DNA of 64,000 nucleotides, taken from the NCBI GenBank assembly GCA_026929865.2, contig CM049417.1, positions 18,270,501 through 18,334,500 of the forward strand. The letters are read 5' to 3'. The position numbers and the translations under genes are program-made. Under the pieces are notes generated by a model. That model was not told the origin of the DNA. It saw nothing but the letters and a program-made list of their open reading frames with translations, and ran no database searches. The stretch comes from Hyperoplus lanceolatus (taxonomy: Eukaryota > Chordata > Actinopteri > Uranoscopiformes > Ammodytidae). Of this stretch, positions 31,030-43,150 are shown in pieces (position 1 is the first letter of the stretch; each line of letters starts with the position of its first letter).

Positions 31030-34000
31030 ATGAATTTCGTCCAACAAGTAAAAGTGACAGTCACCCCAGGAGAAACACACCCTATAATACAGTGTATAAT
31101 TGACAACAAGGAGCTCAAGGAGCTAAAAAAATTATTAAATAACGACAACACTAATCAAGCTCACCCATGCACTGAGCTGAAGGACTTCATAACACCACTG
31201 ATTGCTGCTGTTGTATATAATAGAAGAGATATTTTCACTTTCCTTTTGCAGCAGGGTGCAAACCCAAACTGTGCCTCCAACACATTCTTGACACCTTTGC
31301 ATTATGTGTCAATTCACAAAAGACCAGTTTTTTTTGTTGAGAAACTGCTTGAAGCAAAAGCTGATCCAAATGGATGTAATTTACAGCCATTCACACCGCT
31401 GCAAACTGCTGTCATCAATGACAGGGATTCTGTCTTTAAAGTGCTAATGTCTGCTGATGCAACGGTCTCGTTGTTACCTATCACTAGTCTCGGACATAGT
31501 ACTCACAATCAAAAAATATCCAAAATGGTTCATCACTTTGCTTCAAAAGGACATGAATTATTCTCCAAAATCAGATATTTTTTTGATATTGAATTTGCTG
31601 TGCAAAGGGGGCCACCTGAAAAAGTGTTCCAAACATTTGACAGTCACATGCTGTTGGAGAATCCTCAGACTCACCTGACCATGATTGAAATACTTTTTAA
31701 TGTGACTGGGCGAGATGCAGAAGAATACCGCCGGAGAAGTATCAAATGGCTAAAGGACACTGGAAATCTGAACTCCTACATTGCAGGTGCAGTCAGTCGC
31801 TTTCCAAACATCCCTAAGATATATGTCAATATTGCAATTCAAAGTTTGGATGCAGTTCTGAACACTGTGGAAGAGATACCAAATGAACAAGCACTAGCTA
31901 TAATCCCTCGTCTCATGGAACAGCTTTGCTCAGAAGGGAGCTCTGTTATATGGCAAGTTGTTCTGCAAACACTATATGTGATAACACAGAAAACAAAAGG
32001 CACGGATGGCTGGGATCGCAACTTTACTGAGAAGTTAGGCAAAACAATTGCTCCTTTTGTGCAAGAAAAGCACGCGATTAGCATTAGAATCCTCACTTAC
32101 GGTATATTTGGAAACATGCTTTCATTTGCACATGCATCTGAAATCTTTACATTAGTGGGGATGACTTCAGTACCTGAGGACATACTGACATCTGCAGGTA
32201 TGAAGATGCAAAAAGATCTGAAAGAAGTGATCAGACGACTGGATAATTATTTCAGCAAACCAACATTGGAACATGAGGACGGTGCAGCCGGACCTGGATC
32301 CAAGAAAAAGAAGAAGAAGAAGAAGAAGAAGAAAAAGAAGGAAAAGCAAGAAGAGCAAAGAGACGAAGTTTGCACTGCTGAAACTGATCCAATAGCAGTT
32401 GCCATTATGGAGTCAACTTCAAATGTTATGCCATTTCTTCCTATCAACACCACTACGTCATCAATAACACATGAATGGCTGAAAGTCAGCAAGAATTGGA
32501 GAGAAAAATTTGAGAACCTTCTGCGCACTGATGAAAGTAAAGTAACCAGAATTAGGGGCATGATTTATGTGAATGCTAAAGAATTCCGCATAGCGAAGGG
32601 AAGTGATGGTACTGAAGTCTTCTTGGGGCTGAGAGACGATGGCACTGAAGTTGCTATAAAGAAAATGTCTAAATGCAACTATCAGGAGCTGAAGAATGAG
32701 GAAGGAATTCTACGACTCCCAGAGCTTGATCATCCATCTATTGTACGATATATTGATGCTGCGGAGGATGAGAACTTTGGATATCTTGGTCTTCAACTTT
32801 GTGAATACACATTGGAAGAATACATTGATCTCAAAATCAATGATGGTGGTCTGATGAGAATTGAGATTAAGAATTTTGTCCATCAACTTCTGGACAGTTT
32901 AAGGGTTCTTCACTGTCACGACCCTCCAATTCTCCACCGGGATCTCAAACCACAGAATGTTTTGATCGGTAAGACACGTTAAAATATCCTGAAATTATTA
33001 AATTCACCTTCTGAAATTAATCAAATAAATTACAGAAATATTGGAAATCATAATTATAATACATAATTTTGTTTCCTGAGTCCGTATTTACTTTGTCCTG
33101 CAGATGTTAACGGGAGGGCAAGATTAGCAGATTTTGGTATAAGTAGACGGTTACTCAAAGGCCAAACAACCTGTCGAACAGGCAGTGCAGGAACAAAATG
33201 CTGGATGGCGAGAGAGACATTAGCAGGAGGAGCAGACACACCGTACAAGAGAAGCACTGATATTCAGGTACATTTTTCTGCTGTACAAATGTCATTAATT
33301 GATTCACCATTCTTCCTTAATTAATCAAACGTTCTCTTCATTTAAAAGGTCGCAGGGATGCTGATTTATTATATCATGTCTGGTGGACAACATCCTTTTG
33401 GCGACAAACCCTATGAATGCGAGTACAACATTCATAAAGGGATTTACACTCTGGACCATGTTGAAGATGTGGTGGCAAAAGATCTCATTGAGTGGATGAT
33501 CAATGCACAACCAAAGAACAGACCCAAAGTGGAAGAATGCTTGAATCATCCTATTTTCTGGAAAACTGGAAGGTAAAGAAGAAAAACTGATTGATTTATG
33601 AATTGATTAATCTTTCTCAGCTGATTTTTCTAATCTGTGGTATGTCATTTGTTTATTTGGTCAAAAGCCTTTGCCCATAGTGAACTATGTCTACCTTTAC
33701 TGGATGAAGTATCACAACATTTAGCACATGTTAGTGTACAGTGGTGGCGTCTAGCAACAGGAGCTAAAAGATCACTACAGGGCTGAAATAAAACTAAGGA
33801 GCAGCATTGGTGGTAGACACATAAGCCAGTTTTAAATGATTTGAGCTTTGTGACATGGTGTATTATCCTGCTGGAAGTAGTCATCAGAAGATGGGTACAC
33901 TGTGGTCATAAAGGGATGGACATGGTCAGCAACAATACTCAGGTAGGCTGTGGCGTTTAAAGAATGCTCAAGTGGTACTAAGCGGTCCAAAGTGTGCCAA

Positions 34001-34999
34001 TAAAATGTCCCCCACACCATTACACCACCACTACCAGGCTGAGCCATTGATACAATGCAGGATGGATCCATGCTTTCATGTTGTAAATGCGAAATTCTGA
34101 CCCTACCATTTGAATGTTGCAACTGAAATCGAGACTCAACAGGCAAGGCAAGATTTTTCCACTCTTCTATTGGTGAGCCTGTGTGAATTGTACCGTCAGT
34201 TTCCTGTACTTAGCTGACAGTAGTGGCACCCGGTGGGGTCTACTGCTGCTTCTCAAGATAAGTGCCAAGTGTGGGGCTGATTGGACAGTTGGACATACAG
34301 TCATGGCATATTGGCAGCAAATTGGCTGTTAACCCCGCCCCTGAATAATTGTTTTGGTCAATGGCAGCCATGTTTTTCAAGCTATCCTACTGATATTCTA
34401 CAGACATGTGTTTGCGGCGGACATTAAGTGTATACCCTCATTACTGAGGGCATGCAGTTAATAACATCCTCCTGTGTTGGGGATCACAGGCCCCTTTTTC
34501 CTCTAGGCCATCCTACTATCCTATTTATACCTATCTTAGTCTAGTGTGCTAGCATATTAGAAATTGTTAATCAGAACTATCTAGTTGCCAGTTGAAGGTG
34601 CAGAGAATATCAGTAGTTTCCATGTATTTGGTTATAAACCAAACCTGAAGATGAAAATGATTCATGATAATCAATTAAATAGTTTTTCAGACATTTATCT
34701 CGTTCTCACAAATCACGTATGACAACCATGGAGGCATTAGAGGTCAAGTAGGATTGGGATGGGATAGGGGGCCTATCCGAAAACTTTTTTTTGCATAGGA
34801 AATTTCCTTTCCTATCGAGATGAACCGGAAGTACTCGGCGGATAGGTGATCCGAATTCTCCAAATGCTTAGGAAAGGCATAGGAAAGGAGCCTCGATTCA
34901 TCCTTTAACCCTCCTTTAGCATAGGTTACTCCTGACCAACCTATGCTAAAGGAAAGGAGATAGTGGTATCCCATAATCCTTTACGGCGGCAAGATTTAA

Positions 35000-35043
<44 letters not shown>

Positions 35044-36641
35044 CTAAAGATAATAAAGAACTCATAAAAGACCAACATCATAATAGTTATTTTCGTAGCA
35101 CATAATTTACACCATAAGAAAATAAAATACCAACTTCACATTTAATGAAGTTACTGGGGGCAGTTCATTTCAACATCAACACAAGTGTAGCCTCTTTTTA
35201 TTCCACATGTGAATTGGGATATATGGGAGTGATTCTCACTCTGTTGGCGACAACCTGATTAAAATCAATATGAAAAGAACGCATGGATCAAACGAGCGCT
35301 TGTTGTGGTCAATTTTCGGAGAATAGGCTATAGTGTAGTTTCATGCTAGTGACTCACGTCAGCAATACTCGTCGTCGCGCAATGACGTCGGTTAGGAAAA
35401 GTGGAGTCGAATTCATTTGAAACAGCGCTGTCCTTTCCTATGTTCGATAGGAAGCACCTTTCATCTCTCCTTAACCCCGATGACGTTTAGGGGTTAAGGC
35501 ATAGGAAAGGAGGCTTATAGGTTAGGAGATTGGACTTTTCGGATAGGCCCCCGGAATGGTTAGTTTCCATCTTTAACACCATTTGTAATCCATATTACAT
35601 GAATTTCTGTTCCGTTATTTTGCAAAACATATAACTTTAAGTACATTTTTTTTCCAGGAGAGTAGAATACTTGAAGAAGATTGGTAACAGGGAGGAAGTG
35701 GCAAAGTATCGAGATGCTGACCAGGAATTCATTTCTCGCCTGGACAAATGTGCTGGGGAGGGAACCTTCAAACTATGGAAAGATAAGGTGACTTCAACGT
35801 AACATTGTATTCTTTATTTGGAATAAACCTAGTTTGTATTACCAAAGTCCAGTTTATCACTAATTATAATTATAACATTTGGCGTTAAAGTTTTCACCAG
35901 AGGTGGTCCAGAAGATGGATCCCAAGAACAAAGCCTATCCTGACAACACACTGGCCTTACTCCGCTTCATACGAAACCTCTGTGATCACCAGTAAGTGAA
36001 ACTGAGTTGAAATGTGAAATTGAATTTAAATATGGGGGAAAAAAACGATTCTCCATGATTTATAAACACGGAAATGATGATTATACACTACAAAGACACA
36101 CTACAGTTTGTGTACATCTTTAAGACAAATGAATTTCTAGGAATATATTCAAAATAATATTTCAAAAAATTTAATACAGATGCAAAGTATCAGTGCTGCT
36201 CATAAATTGCATCTGTAATAAAAAGAAAAGAAAAATGTTCAAATAATTAAGACACAGCTTTATATTTACAGCAAATTGAAGACAGTCAAAAATAATACCA
36301 TGGCAATACATTTGATTCAAACTTTACAAAATGACTGTTGTTCATGAGTCATTAAGATGGTTTCTTTTGGCCATGGATGTTCATTACCTTGTTTGCTTGA
36401 TGATTGTGTTTGCAGTGCCAAGGATGCAGCCAACATTGATTTGATGGAGATGTTTCCTGAACTCTTTGGATGCGTTTACAAATTTGCCAAGACCCAAGGG
36501 TGGAATTCAGAGACCCCTTTGAAGGAAATGTTTCATAGAGAAGACATCACCACCAGCTTTACAAAGTTATCCATGAACCTTAAGGAGGACCTGGCTGCCC
36601 CAGTTCAAGAGTCTCAACCCAGTGATTTTAAGAGAAGATGA
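31030..36641 (+). CDS. ANK-kinase-KEN endoribonuclease (RNase L/IRE1-like), array copy 2
   Basis: Exons: 31030-32968, 33104-33267, 33349-33572, 35658-35787, 35891-35991, 36416-36641; all splice in frame, 927 aa. It has the same order of domains as copy 1 and similarly sized exons. Kinase HRD ends at D638, DFG starts at 656, and the KEN signature is R847-N848-x3-H852 (IRNLCDH). The lysine tract is longest here (14 consecutive Lys). It carries a full C-terminal tail ending [10 protein letters not shown], absent from copy 1. Differences from copy 1 cluster in the ankyrin loops and around the kinase insert before KNFVHQ, which has IEI extra. Intron 3 is swollen to about 2.1 kb by a Tc1 remnant and a TIR element. 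The exon 5 acceptor is AAG rather than CAG. Looks intact. Confidence 0.9.
33640..34260 (-). mobile_element. Degraded Tc1-like transposon, minus strand
   Basis: On the minus strand 33832-34146 reads as part of a Tc1 transposase, with [29 protein letters not shown] and [10 protein letters not shown] (containing the second catalytic Asp). Sequence near 34195-34240 extends the same element upstream. The C-terminal third and the terminal repeats are missing, so it is a dead fragment. The family appears to be the same as the non-autonomous element at 29188-29624. Confidence 0.85.
34767..35552. mobile_element. TIR element of unknown superfamily in copy 2 intron 3
   Basis: Ends GGGGGCCTATCCGAAAA and the inverted TTTTCGGATAGGCCCCC (35536-35552). 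Subterminal sequences such as CCTTTCCTATCGA/TCGATAGGAA repeat in both orientations. A (CA)n run sits at about 35001-35041. No transposase. Target duplication not clear. Confidence 0.75.
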
Positions 36642-36980
36642 ATTCAAAAAGGATTTAGAACTTCAAAAGCAAGGCACCACTATGCAACAGGACTGCACAG
36701 AAATGAACAGAAATGAAGTCCAGTGGGCCTTACTTCACCTTTGACATTGACATACGTACCATGAAGGAAAAAACACATATATCACTGATAACCTTAAAGA
36801 TGGCTTTCTCCTATTCCAGTGTCCCAGTAAGCCATGATGGTGTGCTAAAATACACCATGAAACTGAAGCAGCTAAATGGAATTCAGTCATCGTTCATTTT
36901 ATTTATTGACAAAATGTCTACAGTGAGATAAGCCTGTAAGGTTTTTGGACTGTCACATTAGCACTTGACCTGTTGTCATA

Positions 36981-38130
36981 GCCCAACAATTTACAAAAGG
37001 ACCTGAGTGAAAGATAATTTTCCTGCTAAGGGGCTACGAGGTTTGGTTGTCATTTACCTCATGTCCTCATACCCTGTGGTAATGTACAGTATGTTGCCTT
37101 ATCAGCACTGGGGTTCTGTGTTCTGATGGACCCACAGTGCCCCTGTCTGGCCATGATAAAATATCACACCCTGTTGCTTTTTTCATACAGGGAATGTCTT
37201 GAAAGCACAAGCCTTTAATTATCATAGCTGGGACCCCAGCACTTAGAGTGTAGTTGATACTGTAGGTGCTTTAGATTATATTGTGTAAAGTAAGAAAGGA
37301 AGAGATGTATTCAGGACTGGATATAGCTAATGCCTTTTTAGAAAAAGATATGAATGGAAAATCCCTACTTATCGGTAGATAACTTTTTAGCTCAGACAAA
37401 CTATAAGTGGCAAAGCAGATAGAAGCTCTTTTTATCCATTCAGTGTTTAGGTGATGTCAGGGAAATGAAACCTACTTACAAGTTTGAAGAAAAGACTACT
37501 GACATGATTTAACTTTTATTTTTAGGTTAAAACTACTGTATAAAAAGGCCCCCACAGCAGGAGTCAGTGGAATCTAAGAAATAAATCTGATTAGAATCAG
37601 TCATTTATTTTCCCAAAAACGAAGGAAACAAAATGTTTGTGTAAATATTTCCACTCAAGATGAGAGGCTTTTTCAGTCTGTCATTCTGTTCTTTAAAAAT
37701 ACTGAAAGTTGACTAACAAGCTTCAAAATGTACATAAAACAAAGGCTGCATTGCCACTACCTGTTTGTCTCACAAAAGTCCCAACTGATCTTTGCACTTA
37801 CTTTAAAATAAAATGTTACTGCAGCTTGCAAGAGCATGACTTTTTTTAAAAAAGGGTGTTTGCCAAATTCTTTTTAGATTAACCCAAAAACTGGAGAGAA
37901 GACTACAAGTGCTTCTACTCATTAAGTGAATGGTATTGCAACTTTAAAAAAAACATGATGGAATATGCAAGCTTTATGAAATGCAGATTATTTTGTATGA
38001 TTTTGTTTTAAGCATATTGAATGTTACGCTTGAAATGTACTGTAAATAATCAGTTGAGTATCAAAATAAACATGTAAAAGTATGATTGTCAGATGTGTTT
38101 TATCATTCATTAGTCGTTAGGGTAATAGCA
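36981..38130 (+). repeat. Duplicated LGI2 3' UTR block, copy I
   Basis: From CCCAACAATTTAC onward this matches LGI2 3' UTR and downstream sequence from about 19289, with long runs of identity. The match includes the poly(A) signal AATAAA (38065-38070). It joins copy 2's 3' flank directly, so copy 2 transcripts may end at this LGI2-derived signal. Confidence 0.9.
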
Positions 38131-40389
38131 TTGACAATATTATTTTTTCTCCCCTCTGAGAATAGTTGAATACTTTGTTGTGGTCAACACAATTTAAAGT
38201 GACATTTATTTGACTGCCTTTGGACATTTTGATCCGTAACAACCAATATTTTTATATTGACATATTTAAAGACTTAATGTGAAAGAGGTCACCCATAATG
38301 AAGAACCCACTAAGTGATCAAATGATTCTTAGTTCTATGGAGTGTTTCAGCACTTTGAGCTTCTGCCTCAGGCCACAACTTCACTGTTTTGATTCAGTCT
38401 CACCACACTGAGCGAACACATACTTAAATAACATTGGTGTTATTGATAGAAAGGCATATCCTTTTCTGTATTTGTGTCTCGTATTATCTTCAATTTAATT
38501 TAATCTTTAATTTATTTTCACCTCTTGTGTCTTTTAAGATGGTGGTTAACTTTTTCAGCCCTGAACAGTATAGCCACCAATTTGTACATACATGTATGTC
38601 TGTATGTAGAAATGTTTAACTGAAGCAAAAGTTCAGTGCTGCTCATGAAGCATATGCCTGTTAGCTCAAGGTATTAGCAATTAGCTGAGAATATCAACAT
38701 TTTTATCATCTCAGATCTTCTCAAATTTAGACAATGGCGACTGGACAGTCAGATAATAACTTTTCGAAAGACTTCAGGAAGAAAATCAGCCTGAAACAAT
38801 ATGAGTGAAAGGTGTTGTCCCCTTTGAAAGCCCAACCCATCTCTGCCAACAAGTCTGTTACAGACTCGTCCAACCTGTTCTTACTTACTGTTAATGAGAG
38901 GAGCGGGGAACAGAGAGTTTCAGAGGGCGGACAGAAGTACAGAAGAAGCACACCATGTTGAGTTAGATATAATAATTCATAGGCCACTACAGAGGACACT
39001 GTAAGTAAATTTTTTACAATTAAACAATTACCTTATAATGTTATGTTATGAATGTTTACTTACAAAAACAATATCAAAAGCCTATGTATTATCTAATATG
39101 TTGTTATAAGCAAAACGCTTTTATAGACATTTCACTGCTCTGCTCATTCAAAGTTATACTATCATGGGCCTCAGACCTAGATGAGGAAGTTCAGTGTCTT
39201 ATCAGTCAGTGACCTCAAGGTGTGGCACTTTTTGTGCATTAAAAAGTCAAAGCTGCCTTTCTCAGTAAACAATGAATATAGGAGAGTCTTCAAGTTGTTA
39301 GTTTAAATGTTTAAGTGCCGGTAGCCTAGTTGGCAGTGCATTTTTTTCAGGAGGATGTCATGGATACGTGCATGTCCATGCATTCTGTCCTCAGAGTCGG
39401 CACCTCTCTCCTATATTTCTCTGCACAGACCTTTTGTTCTCTCTTTTCCTCCACGTTGTAACAGTCAGTTGTATTACTGTTACACAGTCCATAGTGGGCT
39501 AGTTGCTGCTCTGTTGGCACAAATGAATTCAGAGAGTTGTATTTACATAAAGCCAGATAACTTGGGCACAGGGTGGGGCGAGAAAGAATACATGCTCAGA
39601 TATCGCATTTACCACTTTCATTGTGTGTAAACATGGAACACTGACAGTTTGAGAGTCCTGTGAAGAGTTTTCCTCAGAGAAAACATATTGTCCCTGCGTT
39701 CCGAATCGCATACTTTCTACTATTTAGTATGGAAGAAAAAAGATTTAGGATGTCCCTATAGTTGAGGCCAGATTTAGGATGGTTAGAAAGACCCGGATGT
39801 CTACTACACCCGGCACAGATTGTTAGTGTTGAAAACAGCATCCTATTTGGGCGATTCTGACCCATAATCCAATGCGAACCTTAAGTGACGTCGCATCGAC
39901 GGAGCCTCCATATGAAAACAAACAGGGATGCAACGGATATAAAAGCAAGAGGCAAGATCAAGGCGCAATGTTATGATGAAATAAATAAGTAAAAGTATGT
40001 CCCAATAGTATGCCTACTGCATTCTAACTAGATTATTTTTATCGTCGGATGTAGTATGTAGAATAGAAAAAAGAAAGAGTATGCGATTCGGAACGCATGG
40101 TGTGTCTTTTGTGCAGAGTTCCAAATAGAAATATTACATACTGTTTTTGATTGATTTTGGATTATAGCTACTGTATTTTAAGAGTAGGACACTGCTATTT
40201 TATGATACTTTGGATGATACAAATAAGTTAATGTACATATCCACTGTGTTTCACTTTGGTGTTGCTGTTGTTGAAAGGAGTTTGGTCTGGACTTCTTGAA
40301 GCATTAAAAAAATACTTTAAAAAACAATGAAGTTTAAAATGGATCCTACATTTTGGAATATTAATAGCCTTCTTTTGTTTTTTTCTCAG
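38130..40389 (+). promoter_or_regulatory. Duplicated 5' region of array copy 3
   Basis: Homologous to 20400-22207. Leader-exon donor at 39001 (gaggacact|gtaagt); acceptor tttctcag ends at 40389; ISRE-like GTTTCACTTTGG at 40248-40259. It is interrupted by the MITE at 39692-40100. Confidence 0.5.
39692..40100. mobile_element. MITE, family CCCTGCGTTCCGAATCGC, copy b
   Basis: Left end CCCTGCGTTCCGAATCGCAT; inverted right end ATGCGATTCGGAACGCATGG. The equivalent sites before copies 1 and 4 (about 21885 and 44670, ATTGTGTCT) are uninterrupted. They show a 3-bp TGT duplication, as expected of a PIF/Harbinger-like mover. Same family as 4717-5088, opposite orientation. Confidence 0.88.
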
Positions 40390-40407
40390 GTACTCTGAAG
40401 CAAAGAA

Positions 40408-41987
40408 ATGGATTTCCTTCAAACACACCCTATAATACAGTGTATAATTGACAACAAGCTCAAGGAGCTAAAAAAAATATTAAACCACAAGGACATTGAT
40501 CAACCTCACTCATGCATTGAGTTGAATGAATTCATAACACCTCTGATTGCTGCTGTTGTATATAATAGAAGAGATATTTTTACTTTCCTTCTGCAGCAGG
40601 GTGCAAACCCAAACTGTACCTCCAACACAGTCTTGACACCTTTGCATTATGTGTCAATTTCCCAAGGACCAGTTTTTTTTGTGGAGAAACTGCTTGAAGC
40701 GAAAGCTGATCCAGATGGATGTGATTTACAGCCATCCACACCGCTGCAAACTGCTGCCATCAATGACAGGGAGTCTGTCTTTAAAGTGCTTATTTCTGCT
40801 TAGAGGTTTAGAAAATGGTCAGTGTCCATGTCTAACACCATTTTTAATCAGTACATGAGTTTCTCTTCTGTTTATTTTGCAATTCATATGTCAAAAAGTA
40901 CCCTTTTTCCCCCAGGAGAGTAGACTACTTGAAGAAGATTGGTAACAGGGAGGAGGTGGTAAAGTATCGAGATGCTGACCAGGAATTCATTTCTCTGCTT
41001 GACAAATGTTCTGGGGAGGGAACCTTCAAACGGTGGAAAGATAAGGTGACTACAACGTAACATTGTATTCTTTATTTGGAATACACCTAGTTGGTATTAC
41101 TGAAGTCCAGTTTATTACTCAGTATAAATATAACGTTTGCCATTATAGTTTTCACCAGAGGTGGTCCAGAGGATGGATGCCAAGAACAAAGCCTACCCTG
41201 ACAACACACTGGCCTTACTCCGCTTCATACGAAACCTCTGTGATCACCAGTAAGTGAAACTGAGTAGAAATTGACTCATGGACTTAAAACTTTTTCAGGT
41301 TTTCAAGACTTGAAAAATAGATTCTCCATAATTTCCAAATACTGAAACAGTAATCATGCACGTTTATTTATTTCAATTGTATCTTGTACAGTCAAATAGT
41401 TGTGTGGTCTTTTTACAAGAAAAGAAAAGTAAATTTTTGCGACACATTTTTAGATTATGGACATTTTACAAATAATATTAAATTCCACTAATTGCTGATA
41501 ATATGAATATATATCCACAACAAAACAGTTTTCATATAACCAAGAACTCTTGAGTTGTTTTTCTTTCTCTTAACAGTTAAATCAAGGCAGTAAAAAAGAC
41601 AGTCATGGCACTAAATTGTATTCAAAATGACTCAAAATGACTGTTGTGCGTTAGTCATTAAGACGACCTAATGTGGTCATGGGTGTGATCTTAAAACTAG
41701 ATGACTAGAACGTTTTTAAGCTGGCTGTTCATTTGTTTCTTTGTTTGCATGATGGTTGTGTTTGCAGTGCCAAGGATGCAGCCAACATTGATTTGATGGA
41801 GTTGTTTCCTGAACTCTTTGGATGTGTTTACAAATTTGCCAAGACCCAAGGGTGGAATTCAGAAACCCCTTTGAAGGAAATGTTTCATAGAGAAGACATC
41901 ACCACCAGCTTTAGAAAGCTATCCATGAACCTTGAGGAGGACCTGGCTGCCCCAGTTCAAGAGTCTCAATCCAGTGGCTTCAAGTGA
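40408..41987 (+). pseudogene. Array copy 3: kinase-less ANK/KEN relic
   Basis: The first exon (40408-40803) encodes 131 aa of ankyrin-like repeats, then runs into a TAG just after LISA. From there the sequence aligns with the intron that precedes the first KEN exon in copy 2. One deletion has therefore removed the end of repeat 4, the helical region, the lysine linker, all three kinase exons and most of intron 3. The three downstream exons survive with open frames and splice sites: 40916-41045, 41149-41249, 41768-41987, including IRNLCDH. No intact path joins the ankyrin part to KEN without passing the stop, so it is called a pseudogene. A short ankyrin-only protein remains possible. Confidence 0.8.
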
Positions 41988-42025
41988 AGTTAAATTCAAA
42001 AAGGATTGAGAACTTCAAAAGCAAG

Positions 42026-43150
42026 GTTGAAATATAATTTGATAAACTTGGATGTATACCGTTTAGGTCTAATATTCCCTGTGATAATGGTGGTATAACC
42101 CCAACAATTTACAAAAGGACCTGAGTGAAAGATCATTTTCCTGCTAAGGGGCTACGAGAGTTGGTTGTCATTTACCTCATGTCCCCATACCCTGTGGTAA
42201 TGTACAGTATGTTGCCTTATCAGCACTGGGGTTCTGTGTTCTGATGGACCCACAGTGCCCCTGTCTGGCAGTGATAAAATATCACACCCTGTTGCTTTTT
42301 TCATACAGGGAATGTCTTGAAAGCACAAGCCTTTAATTATCATAGCTGGGACCCCAGCACTTAGAGTGTAGTTGATACTGTAGGTGCTTTAGATTATATT
42401 GCGTAAAGTAAAAAAGGAAGAGATGTATTCAGGACTGGATATAGCTAATGCCTTTTTAGAAAAAGATATGAATGGAAAATCCCTACTAACCGGTAGATAA
42501 CTTTTTAGCTCAGACGAACTATAAGTGGCAAAGCAGATAGAAGCTCTTTTTATCCAATCAATGTTTAGGTGATGTCAGGGAAATGAAACCTACTTACAAG
42601 TTATTAGAAAAGACTACTGACATGATTTAAACTTTATTTTTAGGTTAAAGAAAAAAAGGTCCAAAAAACGAAGGAAACAAAATGTTTGTGTAAATATTTC
42701 CACTCAAGTTGAGAGGCTTTTTCAGTCTGTCATTCTGTTCTTTAAAAATACTGAAAGTTGACTAACAAGCTTCAAAATGTACATAAAACAAAGGCTGCAA
42801 TGCCTCTACCTGTTTGTCTCACTAAAGTCTCAACTGATCTTTGCACTTACTTTAAAATAAAATGTTACTGCAGCTTGCAAGAGTATGTTTTTTTAAAAAA
42901 GGGTGTTTGCCAAATTCTTTTTAGATTAACCCAAAAACTGGAGAGAAGACTACAAGTGCTTCTACTCATTAAGTGAATGGTATTGCAACTTTAAAAAAAC
43001 AACATTATGGAATATGCAAGCTTTATGAAATGCAGATTCTTTTGTATGAATTTGTTTTTAGCATATTGAATGTTACTCTTGAAATGTACTGTAAATAATC
43101 AGTTGAGTATCAAAATAAACATGTAAAAGTATGATTGTAAGATGTGTTTT
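42026..43150 (+). repeat. Duplicated LGI2 3' UTR block, copy II
   Basis: Matches LGI2 from about 19213 (GGTTGAACTATAATTTGATA region) through the poly(A) signal, here AATAAA at 43114-43119. It begins right after the copy 3 tail (ACTTCAAAAGCAAG), marking the breakpoint of the duplication. It extends further left than the block at 36981. Confidence 0.9.

Noticed and set aside
40408-41249. Copy 3 as a functional ankyrin-KEN fusion
   Set aside because: A stop follows LISA at once, and no donor before it would join the first KEN exon in frame.
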